DNA of 64,000 bases, taken from positions 59,415-123,414 of the forward strand of contig JAFDVL010000002.1 in NCBI GenBank assembly GCA_018268995.1, written 5' to 3'. The position numbers were made by a program, and so were the translations under genes. The notes beneath the pieces are model-generated. The model ran no database searches and was not told where the DNA came from. It saw nothing but the letters and a program-made list of their open reading frames with translations. The stretch is from Acidobacteriota bacterium. Its GTDB lineage: Bacteria > Acidobacteriota > Blastocatellia > RBC074. Positions 19,826-28,600 of this stretch are shown piece by piece. The number at the start of each line of letters is the position of its first letter. The stretch's first letter is position 1.

Positions 19826-19853
19826 AATACACGAGCGGAGCTTGTGCTGTCAA
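19826..19853 (-). promoter_or_regulatory. Promoter with dyad operator ahead of the first Cus-type operon
   Basis: Minus strand: perfect TTGACA (19853-19848), 16-bp spacer, TGTATT (19831-19826), 12 bases from the start codon of the Cys-rich protein. An interrupted palindrome, CACnAGCnnnGCTnGTG, fills 19846-19830 between the two boxes, a likely repressor or activator site. The short distance leaves almost no leader. Confidence 0.5.
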
Positions 19854-20028
19854 TCGTTAAATCTCTGGAAGCATGCTGTTTATTCCCCAGGTTGAGACCA
19901 GGCATTTAATTTGACTGAACCCCCGGTTTGGATGACGAAGGTTGTCGTTTTAGCGATTTTCATAGGTAAATAAAATGTGAGCAGCCAACTTGAAGCTCCT
20001 CAGTCAGTGTAGGTTTTCGACCTTTTTC

Positions 20029-21888
20029 TCAAGATAAGTAAGCATTCGTCACGTACTGTTGTACCACGCGGTGCGTATTGAAATACGAAGCGAGCAGAGC
20101 AATTGAATGGCACATTATTTCCACCCACTGTTCCGGTTGATGATAGAACTTGGGGACAATCACCTCATGCAGTTTGCGATAGAGATCGTTCGCATCCTGT
20201 CGGCTCAAAACCTCCTCCTGGTTCGGTTCCGGCGCGCGCGCACCGATGCTCCAGCCTGTCACTCCTTCAATCTGGCCTTCGATCCACCAACCATCCAGCA
20301 CACTGAAATTCAGCCCTCCATTGAGCGCGGCCTTCATCCCCGAAGTGCCGGAAGCTTCTAATGGACGCTGCGGTGTGTTGAGCCAAAGGTCACTGCCAGC
20401 AATCAGAAGCTGCGCTAAATCCAGATCGTAGTTTTCCAAATAAACAATCGGTATCTCATCACCCACTTCGTGCGCTATCGCAACGATCCGCCGAATCATT
20501 TCTTTGCCAACCGCGTCGTGTGGATGCGCTTTTCCGGCAAAGACAAATTGCAAGGGGCCGGCTTCTTTGACAATCTGTCGCAGGCGACCTACATCAGAGA
20601 AAACTAAGTCCGCTCGTTTGTATTGTGTCGCGCGTCGGGCAAATCCAATCGTGAGCGTATCCGCCGAGAGAACCCGGCCTGTGCGCTCTTTGATGGTTGC
20701 GAGCAGGTGCGTTTTGGCGGTGAGATGCGCGGCCCAGACTTCCTCTCGCGGCAGACTGAGTGCCTTGCGCAGCATCGCCGGATCATTCGCCCAACCTGGC
20801 AGATAAGTTTCATAAAGCGCCTTGAAACTGTCACATGTCCAGCGCCACGCATGTACACCATTCGTCACATGATGGATCGGGTAGCCAGGAAACATGGCAC
20901 GCGATACTTCCTCGTGTCGTTGCGCAACTCCATTGACGTAGCGGCTCAGATTCATCGCCAGCAACGTCATATTTAGTCGTTCTTGTCCACCCAGCATTCG
21001 CAAGACGTCAAAGGGCACAAATTCTCCCAACACGCGCGCGACTAAGTCATACTCGAATTGATCGTGTCCCGCAGGAATCGGGGTGTGCGTGGTGAACACA
21101 CATTGATTTCTGACGAGATCAAAGTCCCATTCGACAGACGGTTTTTCTTTCTGCGCGCGCAGTAGTTCCAGGACGAGCAGGCTGGCGTGTCCTTCATTCA
21201 GATGGAATTTTTCAATTCCTTGATACCCTAATGCATGCAGCATTCTGACGCCGCCGATGCCAAGAATGATTTCCTGCGCCAACCGATACCGTTGATCGCC
21301 ACCATATAGAGAGTTGGTTAGCGCGCGGTCATCAGCAGAATTTCCGATTACATCTGTGTCGAGAAAAAGCAATGGCACGACATAACCACTCATTCCGACG
21401 ATGTCGTATTGCCAAGCGCGTACTAGCACAGTTCTTTGCTCAATCTCTACGCTGACGACTTCAGACAAGGGGAGCAGGAAATGCGCAGGATGCCATTGCA
21501 CGGGCGATTCAGTTTGTGTGCCCCACTCATTAAGTCGCTGGTCAAAGTAGCCTTGCCGCGAAAGCAACGTCACACCCACCACCGGCACACGGAGGTCAGC
21601 ACAGGATTGCAAGGTATCGCCGGCCAATACACCAAGCCCGCCCGCGTAGGTCGGCAGTTTGGCCCTCACAGCAACTTCCATTGAGAAATAAGCGATGCGC
21701 CGATGCTCGTTGACATCGTCGTAATGGGGTGTCACCAATACCGCGCGATATTTTTCTGGCTCGGCAAGATATTTGCTCCGGCAGAACTCCGAGCAGAAAT
21801 AGATCGTTCGATTCTGGTCAGCAGTTGTCAATCCTCTTTCTGGCAAAACTGACATTCCACAAACAGGGTCATGGGCTACATTGTTCAT
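20029..21888 (-). CDS. glgP: Alpha-glucan (glycogen) phosphorylase with N-terminal YHS metal-binding domain
   Basis: 619 residues from ATG 21888 (AGGAGG just upstream; a GTG lies one codon earlier). Residues 6-48 form a YHS domain: DPVCGMSVLPERG then FCSEFCRSKYL, as found in copper ATPases. The remainder is the short phosphorylase type (AYFSMEVAVRAKLPTYAGGLGVLAGD; HLNEGHASLL; THTPIPAGHDQF; HVTNGVH; pyridoxal-phosphate lysine in GTSGMKAALNG). It releases glucose-1-phosphate from glycogen or maltodextrins. Last gene of an ldh-pfkA operon. The YHS fusion suggests metal sensing or recruitment, unproven. Confidence 0.9.
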   Translation of the reverse strand: MNNVAHDPVCGMSVLPERGLTTADQNRTIYFCSEFCRSKYLAEPEKYRAVLVTPHYDDVNEHRRIAYFSMEVAVRAKLPTYAGGLGVLAGDTLQSCADLRVPVVGVTLLSRQGYFDQRLNEWGTQTESPVQWHPAHFLLPLSEVVSVEIEQRTVLVRAWQYDIVGMSGYVVPLLFLDTDVIGNSADDRALTNSLYGGDQRYRLAQEIILGIGGVRMLHALGYQGIEKFHLNEGHASLLVLELLRAQKEKPSVEWDFDLVRNQCVFTTHTPIPAGHDQFEYDLVARVLGEFVPFDVLRMLGGQERLNMTLLAMNLSRYVNGVAQRHEEVSRAMFPGYPIHHVTNGVHAWRWTCDSFKALYETYLPGWANDPAMLRKALSLPREEVWAAHLTAKTHLLATIKERTGRVLSADTLTIGFARRATQYKRADLVFSDVGRLRQIVKEAGPLQFVFAGKAHPHDAVGKEMIRRIVAIAHEVGDEIPIVYLENYDLDLAQLLIAGSDLWLNTPQRPLEASGTSGMKAALNGGLNFSVLDGWWIEGQIEGVTGWSIGARAPEPNQEEVLSRQDANDLYRKLHEVIVPKFYHQPEQWVEIMCHSIALLASYFNTHRVVQQYVTNAYLS

Positions 21889-21909
21889 CACGCCTCCTCA
21901 ATCTGGCAT

Positions 21910-22386
21910 TCAGAGAATTCCGAGCGACTGGTGTTCTGCTGGACGGGCAGCTAGTCGCCGCCGCGCAAGCGCAATCAAGTCAGCATAACCGCACGGCATG
22001 GCGCGATACGTTGGAAGCAGACCGGCTAAATCTGGTGCAGCAGAGATGCGACTGATTTCCACCAGCACCGGCACCTCCGCGCAACCTGCGCAATTTCTGA
22101 GGGTCTTGAGAATTTCCCCCAAATGTTCCGGGCCGACGTCAATCACCACCAAATCCTGTTGGCCACAACAGCCACGACACATTTCTTCAGGAGAAGTCGC
22201 AGACGTGATTTCTATATCATCCGCCATCAGGGCCGCCCTGAGTCGGGTACGGCTTTCCTCCGAATCCGTGATGATGAGCAGATGATGCTTATTACTGCGG
22301 ACAGATAGAGGCGAGCTTGTCACCAACGATTCTATCGGTTCGTTCGCGGTTACGTCAGTGAGGTTACGGCTTGGATTCTTTCTCAT
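21910..22386 (-). CDS. Degenerate response-regulator receiver-like protein with two CxxC motifs
   Basis: 158 residues; ATG follows GGGAGG. After a variable N-terminus, LLIITDSEESRTRLRAAL and DLVVIDVGPEHLGEIL give the first and third strands of a receiver domain with a possible phospho-acceptor Asp. The region expected to hold the conserved Lys (RAMPCGYADL) lacks it. Two motifs, CRGC and CAGC, flank the acceptor strand and may bind metal or form disulfides. No output domain. It sits between pfkA and the YHS-phosphorylase gene with short gaps, suggesting a regulator of this carbon operon. Function unproven. Confidence 0.65.
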   Translation of the reverse strand: MRKNPSRNLTDVTANEPIESLVTSSPLSVRSNKHHLLIITDSEESRTRLRAALMADDIEITSATSPEEMCRGCCGQQDLVVIDVGPEHLGEILKTLRNCAGCAEVPVLVEISRISAAPDLAGLLPTYRAMPCGYADLIALARRRLAARPAEHQSLGIL

Positions 22387-22401
22387 AAAACCTCCCGGCG
22401 A

Positions 22402-23373
22402 TTATTGATTGAGGATTCTCGCCAACGTGAACAATTCTGGGTCAATCGGCTTTTGGCGTCCGACGATTGCAGCGAAGGGTGTAGGCACAACGCGACCTTG
22501 CTCCATACCAACCAAGACACCCGCTTCACCACGCGCTAAGGCTGCAATCGCACCCGCGCCAAGCCGTGTCGCCAATACACGGTCGTATGCTGTTGGTGCG
22601 CCTCCGCGTTGTACGTGACCGAGCGTTGTCGCGCGCAGATCGAATCCGATTCGCGCGTGATGTTCGCGGAAGTACGCTACCAGCGCCTCTGCATCATAGC
22701 GTGTGCCTTCCGCTACGACGGCAATGGCGTGTGCTTTACCGCGCTCGTAAGCCGCACGTAATTCTTCCGCCACTTGTTCCGGTGTTGTTTCGATCTCCGG
22801 GATCACGACAACTTCCGCGCCGCCCGCGATCCCGGCCATCAATGCCAGATAGCCGCAATTGCGCCCCATCACTTCAACGAGAAAGGCACGATGGTGAGAG
22901 GAAGCCGTTATTTTCAGGCGATCAATCGCTTCCAGCGCGATGTTGAGTGCGGTGTCAACGCCGATGGTGATGTCGCTGCCGACAAGGTCGTTATCAATTG
23001 TGGAAGCGATTCCTACTACTGGAAATCCCATCTGGAAAAGCGCCTGCGCGCCAGTTTGCGAGCCATTGCCGCCAATCACTACCAAAGCGTCTATTGCTTG
23101 CTGATGAAGCTGGCGCAGAGCTTCATGGCGGCCATCTTCGGTTTGGAATTCGGGGCAACGGGCACTCCCCAGAATTGTCCCCCCGCGCTGGACAATGCCG
23201 CCGACCGCGCGGGCATCCAATCCTTCAAAGTGGCCTCCGATCAATCCCGCATATCCACATCGCACACCAAAGGTTTCCCACCCTTGGGCCAGTGCGCTAC
23301 GAACCACCGCGCGAATCGCGGCGTTCATGCCAGGAGCATCTCCGCCACTCGTTAAGACTGCAATGCGTTTCAT
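22402..23373 (-). CDS. pfkA: 6-phosphofructokinase
   Basis: 323 residues, the usual size of bacterial PfkA. Motifs: GGDAPGMNAAIRAVVR (nucleotide and substrate loop), STIDNDLVGSDITIG (catalytic Asp region), MGRNCGYLAL. The nucleotide motif reads GGNGSQTGA rather than GGDGS; the Gly that marks ATP rather than pyrophosphate use is kept, but the Asp that helps hold Mg-ATP is Asn, so the phosphoryl donor deserves caution. ATG follows GAGGAG and overlaps the ldh stop (ATGA). Confidence 0.93.
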   Translation of the reverse strand: MKRIAVLTSGGDAPGMNAAIRAVVRSALAQGWETFGVRCGYAGLIGGHFEGLDARAVGGIVQRGGTILGSARCPEFQTEDGRHEALRQLHQQAIDALVVIGGNGSQTGAQALFQMGFPVVGIASTIDNDLVGSDITIGVDTALNIALEAIDRLKITASSHHRAFLVEVMGRNCGYLALMAGIAGGAEVVVIPEIETTPEQVAEELRAAYERGKAHAIAVVAEGTRYDAEALVAYFREHHARIGFDLRATTLGHVQRGGAPTAYDRVLATRLGAGAIAALARGEAGVLVGMEQGRVVPTPFAAIVGRQKPIDPELFTLARILNQ

Positions 23374-24338
23374 GGCTGCTCCTCTCTGATTTGTGCGTAT
23401 GTTGCCCGCAGCACTTCAGCCGAATGCCGTACCGCAGCGATTTCCTGCTCGCTCAACGCTAAGCGCAATATGCGCTCAACACCGTTCCGATTGATCACGG
23501 TGGGCAAGCTCAGGCAAACATCACTAATACCGTAGTAATTCTCAATCAGGCTGGAAGCGGAAAGCACCGTGTTTTGGTTGCGTAAAATAGCTTCGACCAG
23601 ACGCATCATGCCTGCTGCAACTGCATAGTAAGTTGCGCCTTTGCGGGTGATGATGTGATACGCGGCATCACGGGTCTGGCGAAAGATTTCCTCCATTGCC
23701 GTTTCCTCGTAAGTCCTTCCTTGCGCCATGCAAAAATCGCGCAACCGCATCCCTGCAATATTGGCCAACGACCACACTGGCACTTCGCTGTCACCATGTT
23801 CTCCGATGATGAAGCCATGCACACTGCGCGGGTCAACGCCGAAATGCTGACTCAGGAGATAACGAAACCGCGATGTATCCAAAATTGTGCCAGAACCGAT
23901 GACACGCTGTGGCGGCAAGCCCGAAAACCGTAACGAAGCGTACGTCAACACGTCTACCGGGTTGGTGGCGATGAGCAGGATGCCATCCGGGTTGTGATGT
24001 GCAATCTGAGGGACGATCTGTTGGAAAATTGCGGCGTTCTTCTTGACCAGATCAAGCCGTGTTTCTCCAGGTTTTTGATTTGCCCCGGCAGCGATGACTG
24101 TCACGATGGCTCCGGCACAATCCTGAAAGTCTCCTGCCCAAATGCGCGTAGGATGGGAAAAATGGATGGCGTGGTTCAAATCCATCGCCTCGCCTTCTGC
24201 CTTTTCGCGGTTCTCATCAATCAGGACAATCTCTGCGGCCAACCCGCTCAAAAGCAATGCGTAGGCGAACGTTGCCCCCACATTCCCAACACCGACGATA
24301 GCGACTCGTGCTGCTTTATGTTGTGTTGTTTGATTCAT
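23370..24338 (-). CDS. ldh: L-lactate dehydrogenase
   Basis: 322 residues from ATG 24338, preceded by AAGGAG six bases upstream. NAD fold GVGNVGATFAYALLLSG; substrate loop NQKPGETRLDLV, with Gln where malate dehydrogenases have Arg; GSGTILDTSRFRYLL; catalytic His in GEHGDSEVPVWS. These favour lactate over malate dehydrogenase. Reduces pyruvate to lactate and regenerates NAD+. First gene of the operon ldh-pfkA-receiver-glgP, which would take stored glucan to lactate and is flanked by the two metal-efflux operons. Confidence 0.92.
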   Translation of the reverse strand: MNQTTQHKAARVAIVGVGNVGATFAYALLLSGLAAEIVLIDENREKAEGEAMDLNHAIHFSHPTRIWAGDFQDCAGAIVTVIAAGANQKPGETRLDLVKKNAAIFQQIVPQIAHHNPDGILLIATNPVDVLTYASLRFSGLPPQRVIGSGTILDTSRFRYLLSQHFGVDPRSVHGFIIGEHGDSEVPVWSLANIAGMRLRDFCMAQGRTYEETAMEEIFRQTRDAAYHIITRKGATYYAVAAGMMRLVEAILRNQNTVLSASSLIENYYGISDVCLSLPTVINRNGVERILRLALSEQEIAAVRHSAEVLRATYAQIREEQP

Positions 24339-24416
24339 GCAAAACTCCTTAACCTGCATAGTTTCTCACTGCACAAGCAATGATTGTGGTTAGCCTTTTA
24401 TGGTAGGCTCCTCGCT

Positions 24417-24866
24417 TCACTTTCCTTCTCGCGCACCGAGTTCGGCGAGCTTGCCGCGCATCTCTTTCAAGCAAAACCGCTCGCAATCGTCAATTGGTTC
24501 CTCGACATCGTGTCGGTGCAGGATTCTGATCTGCAATTCGACTTCCGGTCGAAATTGGCGACTCGGCGGCATGTGCAAGGCGCGGTCGAAGGGGGCGATT
24601 TTATAAACCGAAGCGCGTACTTCTTTCGGCAAAATCCATCCGGCAATTTCCTTCAAATCTTCATACACCGTCTCACACTGGTCACAACCGGGGTTAATGA
24701 TCCCTTGCGGATGATCGTGAATGCCGTAAAGCTCCAAATCGAACCCGACCCGTTCAATACTTTCCTCTTTAAGGACTCTCTCCTGATAGACAGCATAAAA
24801 AACGTTATGTTTGCGCACGAGGTCTTGCAGATGAGCGATGGTTTCCTGGTCAGTTTCTTGGGCCAT
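24417..24866 (-). CDS. Conserved-looking protein of unknown function
   Basis: 149 residues, no signal peptide. It contains PGCDQC at about residues 59-64 and a later CERFC, so four cysteines arranged as two CxxC/CxxxC pairs, plus several His (GIHDHPQG, RILHRHDVEE). The layout suggests a soluble metal-binding protein. No family recognised. It starts five bases after the upstream exported orphan and is the last gene of the second Cus-type operon; a 78-bp gap separates it from ldh. Confidence 0.65.
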   Translation of the reverse strand: MAQETDQETIAHLQDLVRKHNVFYAVYQERVLKEESIERVGFDLELYGIHDHPQGIINPGCDQCETVYEDLKEIAGWILPKEVRASVYKIAPFDRALHMPPSRQFRPEVELQIRILHRHDVEEPIDDCERFCLKEMRGKLAELGAREGK

Positions 24867-24871
24867 ACGGT

Positions 24872-25606
24872 TTACTCCTTCTTCGATTCATTGGACGGTT
24901 GCAGCAGTTTTTCCTGGGGCTGAAATTTCGCTGGATAAATACGTCCCCACACGTAATCGTAAATGCCTGCGGGGAGTTCTTCGCGCAGTTGAAAATCGTA
25001 TGCCTTTAGTCCGCCGATTCCATCTTCGTAGGTAACAATCTCAAAGCGATACCGCTCCGAGTGACTGAAGTTTTGCAGATCGCTGTACCGCCAATAGCGC
25101 GATTCTGTGATCTTGTCGGAAGCCTCGTAGACAATTCGGTCACGATAGATTTTCAGGGTTCCGATGGAACCTTTGAGCGGGCGTAGATGTTTGACCCGCA
25201 CGGTGAAGCGCGGCTCCTCCTGTGCTGAAAGCAGTACACTGGTGACGATTGGGCGGGGGGCAGCTTTCATCAACAAGGCACTGACTTCTGGAGTAAGCTT
25301 TCCTGCCAACAGGGTGAATTTGAAAATACGATCTCTTCCGGCTAAGCGTGTCTGGTCTTCGTAAGTCACTAACTCTAATGAGGTCGAAGAAAGCACTTTG
25401 AGTTGGCGCAACTCCGTATACTGCCAGCTTCGCGTATCCTGCTTATGGTCAGTTTGATACCCGATCCTTTCCGGCGTGATGACTAATTTTCCGCGACAGT
25501 TCCGCAGCGTGTGTTCGTGTTCGACCTGAAATTCAAAACTCTGGGCGACAGCGGGAAGAGCGAATCCCAGCATTGTCCACAACACGGTCATTAAAAATCG
25601 TTTCAT
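24872..25606 (-). CDS. Exported protein of unknown function, paralogue of the protein at 10558-11385
   Basis: 244 residues from ATG 25606, with GAAGGAG upstream and a four-base overlap with the pump-transglycosylase stop. Signal peptide FLMTVLWTMLGFALPAVAQ. Two repeats of a short beta module are evident, SWQYTELRQLKVLSSTSLEL and YWRYSDLQNFSHSERYRFEI. The second matches the paralogue in the first efflux operon closely. Both genes follow the lytic transglycosylase module. Possibly a periplasmic partner of the transglycosylase or pump; no family recognised. Confidence 0.75.
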   Translation of the reverse strand: MKRFLMTVLWTMLGFALPAVAQSFEFQVEHEHTLRNCRGKLVITPERIGYQTDHKQDTRSWQYTELRQLKVLSSTSLELVTYEDQTRLAGRDRIFKFTLLAGKLTPEVSALLMKAAPRPIVTSVLLSAQEEPRFTVRVKHLRPLKGSIGTLKIYRDRIVYEASDKITESRYWRYSDLQNFSHSERYRFEIVTYEDGIGGLKAYDFQLREELPAGIYDYVWGRIYPAKFQPQEKLLQPSNESKKE

Positions 25607-28600
25607 TGAATTTCTCCTTCGCTTGTTGGTCTTCTCAACTGTGCCCACGCGGTTAAGACCGCAGGCACATAGTTGCGCGTCTCTAGCGGCAGTAAGCCTC
25701 GTCGCGCCAGCTCATCAAAATCGCGGAGGCCCGTTCTGTTAATAACACGCTGAAGATTCCCTTCGCCCCAGTTGTAAGCGGCAAGCGCCAGCTTCCAATC
25801 CCCGAACTGTTGGTACAGATCACGCAGGTAGCGGGCGGCAGCGCGCGTAGAATGTTCAGGATGGGTGCGGTGGTCTTCTATCTCTGCGACGGTCAACCCA
25901 TACCGTCGTGCCGTGTCCGGCATCAATTGCCAGATGCCGCGCGCGCCCTTCGGCGAGAGGGCTTGCGGATTGAAGCCACTTTCGACCAGCGCGACGGCCA
26001 GCAGTTCCGGCGGCACGTTTTCTTCGCGCAGAATCCGCGTGAGAGGATCATTCCAAAAGTGATAGCGCGCCACGACTGAGCGCGGCATCGCTATGAATAA
26101 TTGTCGAGCGGGAACAGATGACGAAGGAATGAGTTGCGGCGTTGGATTCAATGCTGCTTGTTCCTCTGCCAATCGCTGCCGCAGCACATTGACCAGCGCA
26201 GATCGTTGCGGTACGGAACTGATGTCGGTGACGAGGTTTTCAGCTTGCACTAAGGTTGCTCGCGCCTCTACGTTCTTCCCCAGCTTTTTCGCTTCGTTGC
26301 TGGCGTTGACAAGTTGCATCGCGCTTAGCGTTTTTTCCGCCACTGCCGCGTGCGCATCAACGGTTGCTTGTACCTGGGCCATCGCGCGAACGACAGGATC
26401 ATTGGCAGTGGATTGCGCAGAATTCTTAGCCGTGAGCGTCAACAATCCGAGGGCAAGCAGGATGAACGGCGCACTGGTTGAGAGACGCAATCGTTTCGCT
26501 TCGCCTCTTACCTCGCCATACCATTTCCAGATTTCGTAAATCGCCGGATAGACCGCGAGTTCCAAAATGAAAGACGTGAAGATACCGCCAATCATCGGCG
26601 CGGCAATACGTTTCATCACGTCCGCGCCACTCCCCTGCGACCACATAATCGGTACGAGTCCCATAAACATCACGCCGACGGTCATTACCTTTGGTCGTAG
26701 CCGCTTCACTGCACCGTGCAAAATGGCTTCTTTCAAATCTTCCTTGTTGCGCATCATTCCTTTTGCCTTCGCTTCTTGATATGCGATGTCCAGGTACAGC
26801 AGCATGAACATTCCTGTCTCAGCATCCACGCCCATCAGCGCAATCAAGCCAACCCAGACAGCAATGCTCATGTTGTAGCCCAACAAATACAGGAACCAGA
26901 TTGCGCCGACCGCAGAGAACGGCACCGCCAGCAAGATGATGATGGTTTTGGCGACCGACTTTGTGTTGAAGTAGAGCAATAAGAAGATCACAAAAATTGT
27001 GATGGGCAAGACAACCACGAGGCGGTCTTTGACGCGCTCCATGTTTTCGTATTGCCCGCTCCAGATCAGTTGATACCCGGCAGGTAGTTGCACTTGTTGG
27101 TTGAGGATTTTCTTGGCTTCGGCCACATAACTGCCAATGTCGCGTTTGGACGTGTCGAGATCAACGTACACATAACCCGACAAGCGCCCATTCTCATCGC
27201 GAATCATCGCCGGGCCACTTACGAGTTTGATGTCGGCGATCTGGGCTATCGGAATCTGTGTGCCGCCCGGAGCCATCACCAGCGTGCGCCCAATACGATC
27301 CAAGTCGCTGCGATAATCACGCAGGTAACGCACATTGACTGGGTAGCGTTCGCGTCCCTCAATTGTGGTCGTCACATTCTCGCCGCCCACTGCTGACATC
27401 ACCACATCATTGGCTTCGTCAATCGTCAGTCCATATCGCGCGAGTTCTTCGCGCTTGAGCGTGAAGTCCAAGAAATAGCCGCCTGCCGTGCGCTCGGCAA
27501 AAACGCTCTTTGTGCCTGGCACGTTCTGCAACGCCATTTCGATGTGTTCGCCCAACTGCTGCACTTTTTGCAAATCCGCGCCCATGATCTTGATGCCAAT
27601 GGGTGTGCGGATGCCCGTTGTGAGCATATCCACGCGGGCTTTAATCGGCATCGTCCAGGCATTGGAAACGCCGGGAAATTGCATGGCTTCATTGAGTCCG
27701 CCAGGACCATAGATCAGTTCGTCCATCGTCTTATGATCCGGCCAGGCTTTGCGCAAAATTCCTTGCAACCAATTGGGTGTCCACGAGGAATACCAACGCG
27801 GCTGCTTCGGCCATTGCAGGTGGGGTTTGAGACTGACAACGGTTTCCATCATTGAGAATGGAGCTGGATCAGTGGCGGTTTCGGCTCGTCCTGCTTTACC
27901 AAAAACGCGCTCGACTTCAGGAAACTGTTTGAGCCGCTTGTCCATCACCTGTAAGAGTTGTTGCGTCTGTGTCACTGACATGCCCGGCAGAGTGGTCGGC
28001 ATATACAACAAGACGCCTTCATCCAGCGGGGGCATAAATTCCGAGCCAAGTTTTTCGTAGACTGGAATCGTTACCGCAACTATCAACACGGCTGCACCGA
28101 CCGTGAGCCATTTAAAGCGCAGCACCAAATTACAAACCGGATGATAGAGCTTCATCAGCGGGCGGCTGATCGGATGCGACTCTTCGCTGTGAATTTTACC
28201 AACTAGGATAGCATTGACGATTTTCGCCAGCCAGCGCGGACGGAATTTGAAATCATCCATCCGCGTGAACAGCAATCGAATCGCAGGATCAAGCGTGATC
28301 GCCAGCAGCGCCGCAATCGCCATCGAGAAATTTTTCGTATACGCGAGTGGCTTGAATAAACGGCCTTCTTGCGCTTCGAGCGTGAAGACGGGAATGAAGG
28401 AGACTGCAATTACCAGCAGCGCAAAAAAGCTCGGCCCACCCACTTCTTTCACTGCACTGATGACAACGTCACGATAATCCCCAGGCCGTCCATCATTGTT
28501 CCAGTGTTCGAGCTTTTTGTGCGTTTGCTCCACCACCACAATCGCCGCGTCCACCATTGCGCCAATCGCCACCGCAATGCCGCCGAGACTCATAATGTTG

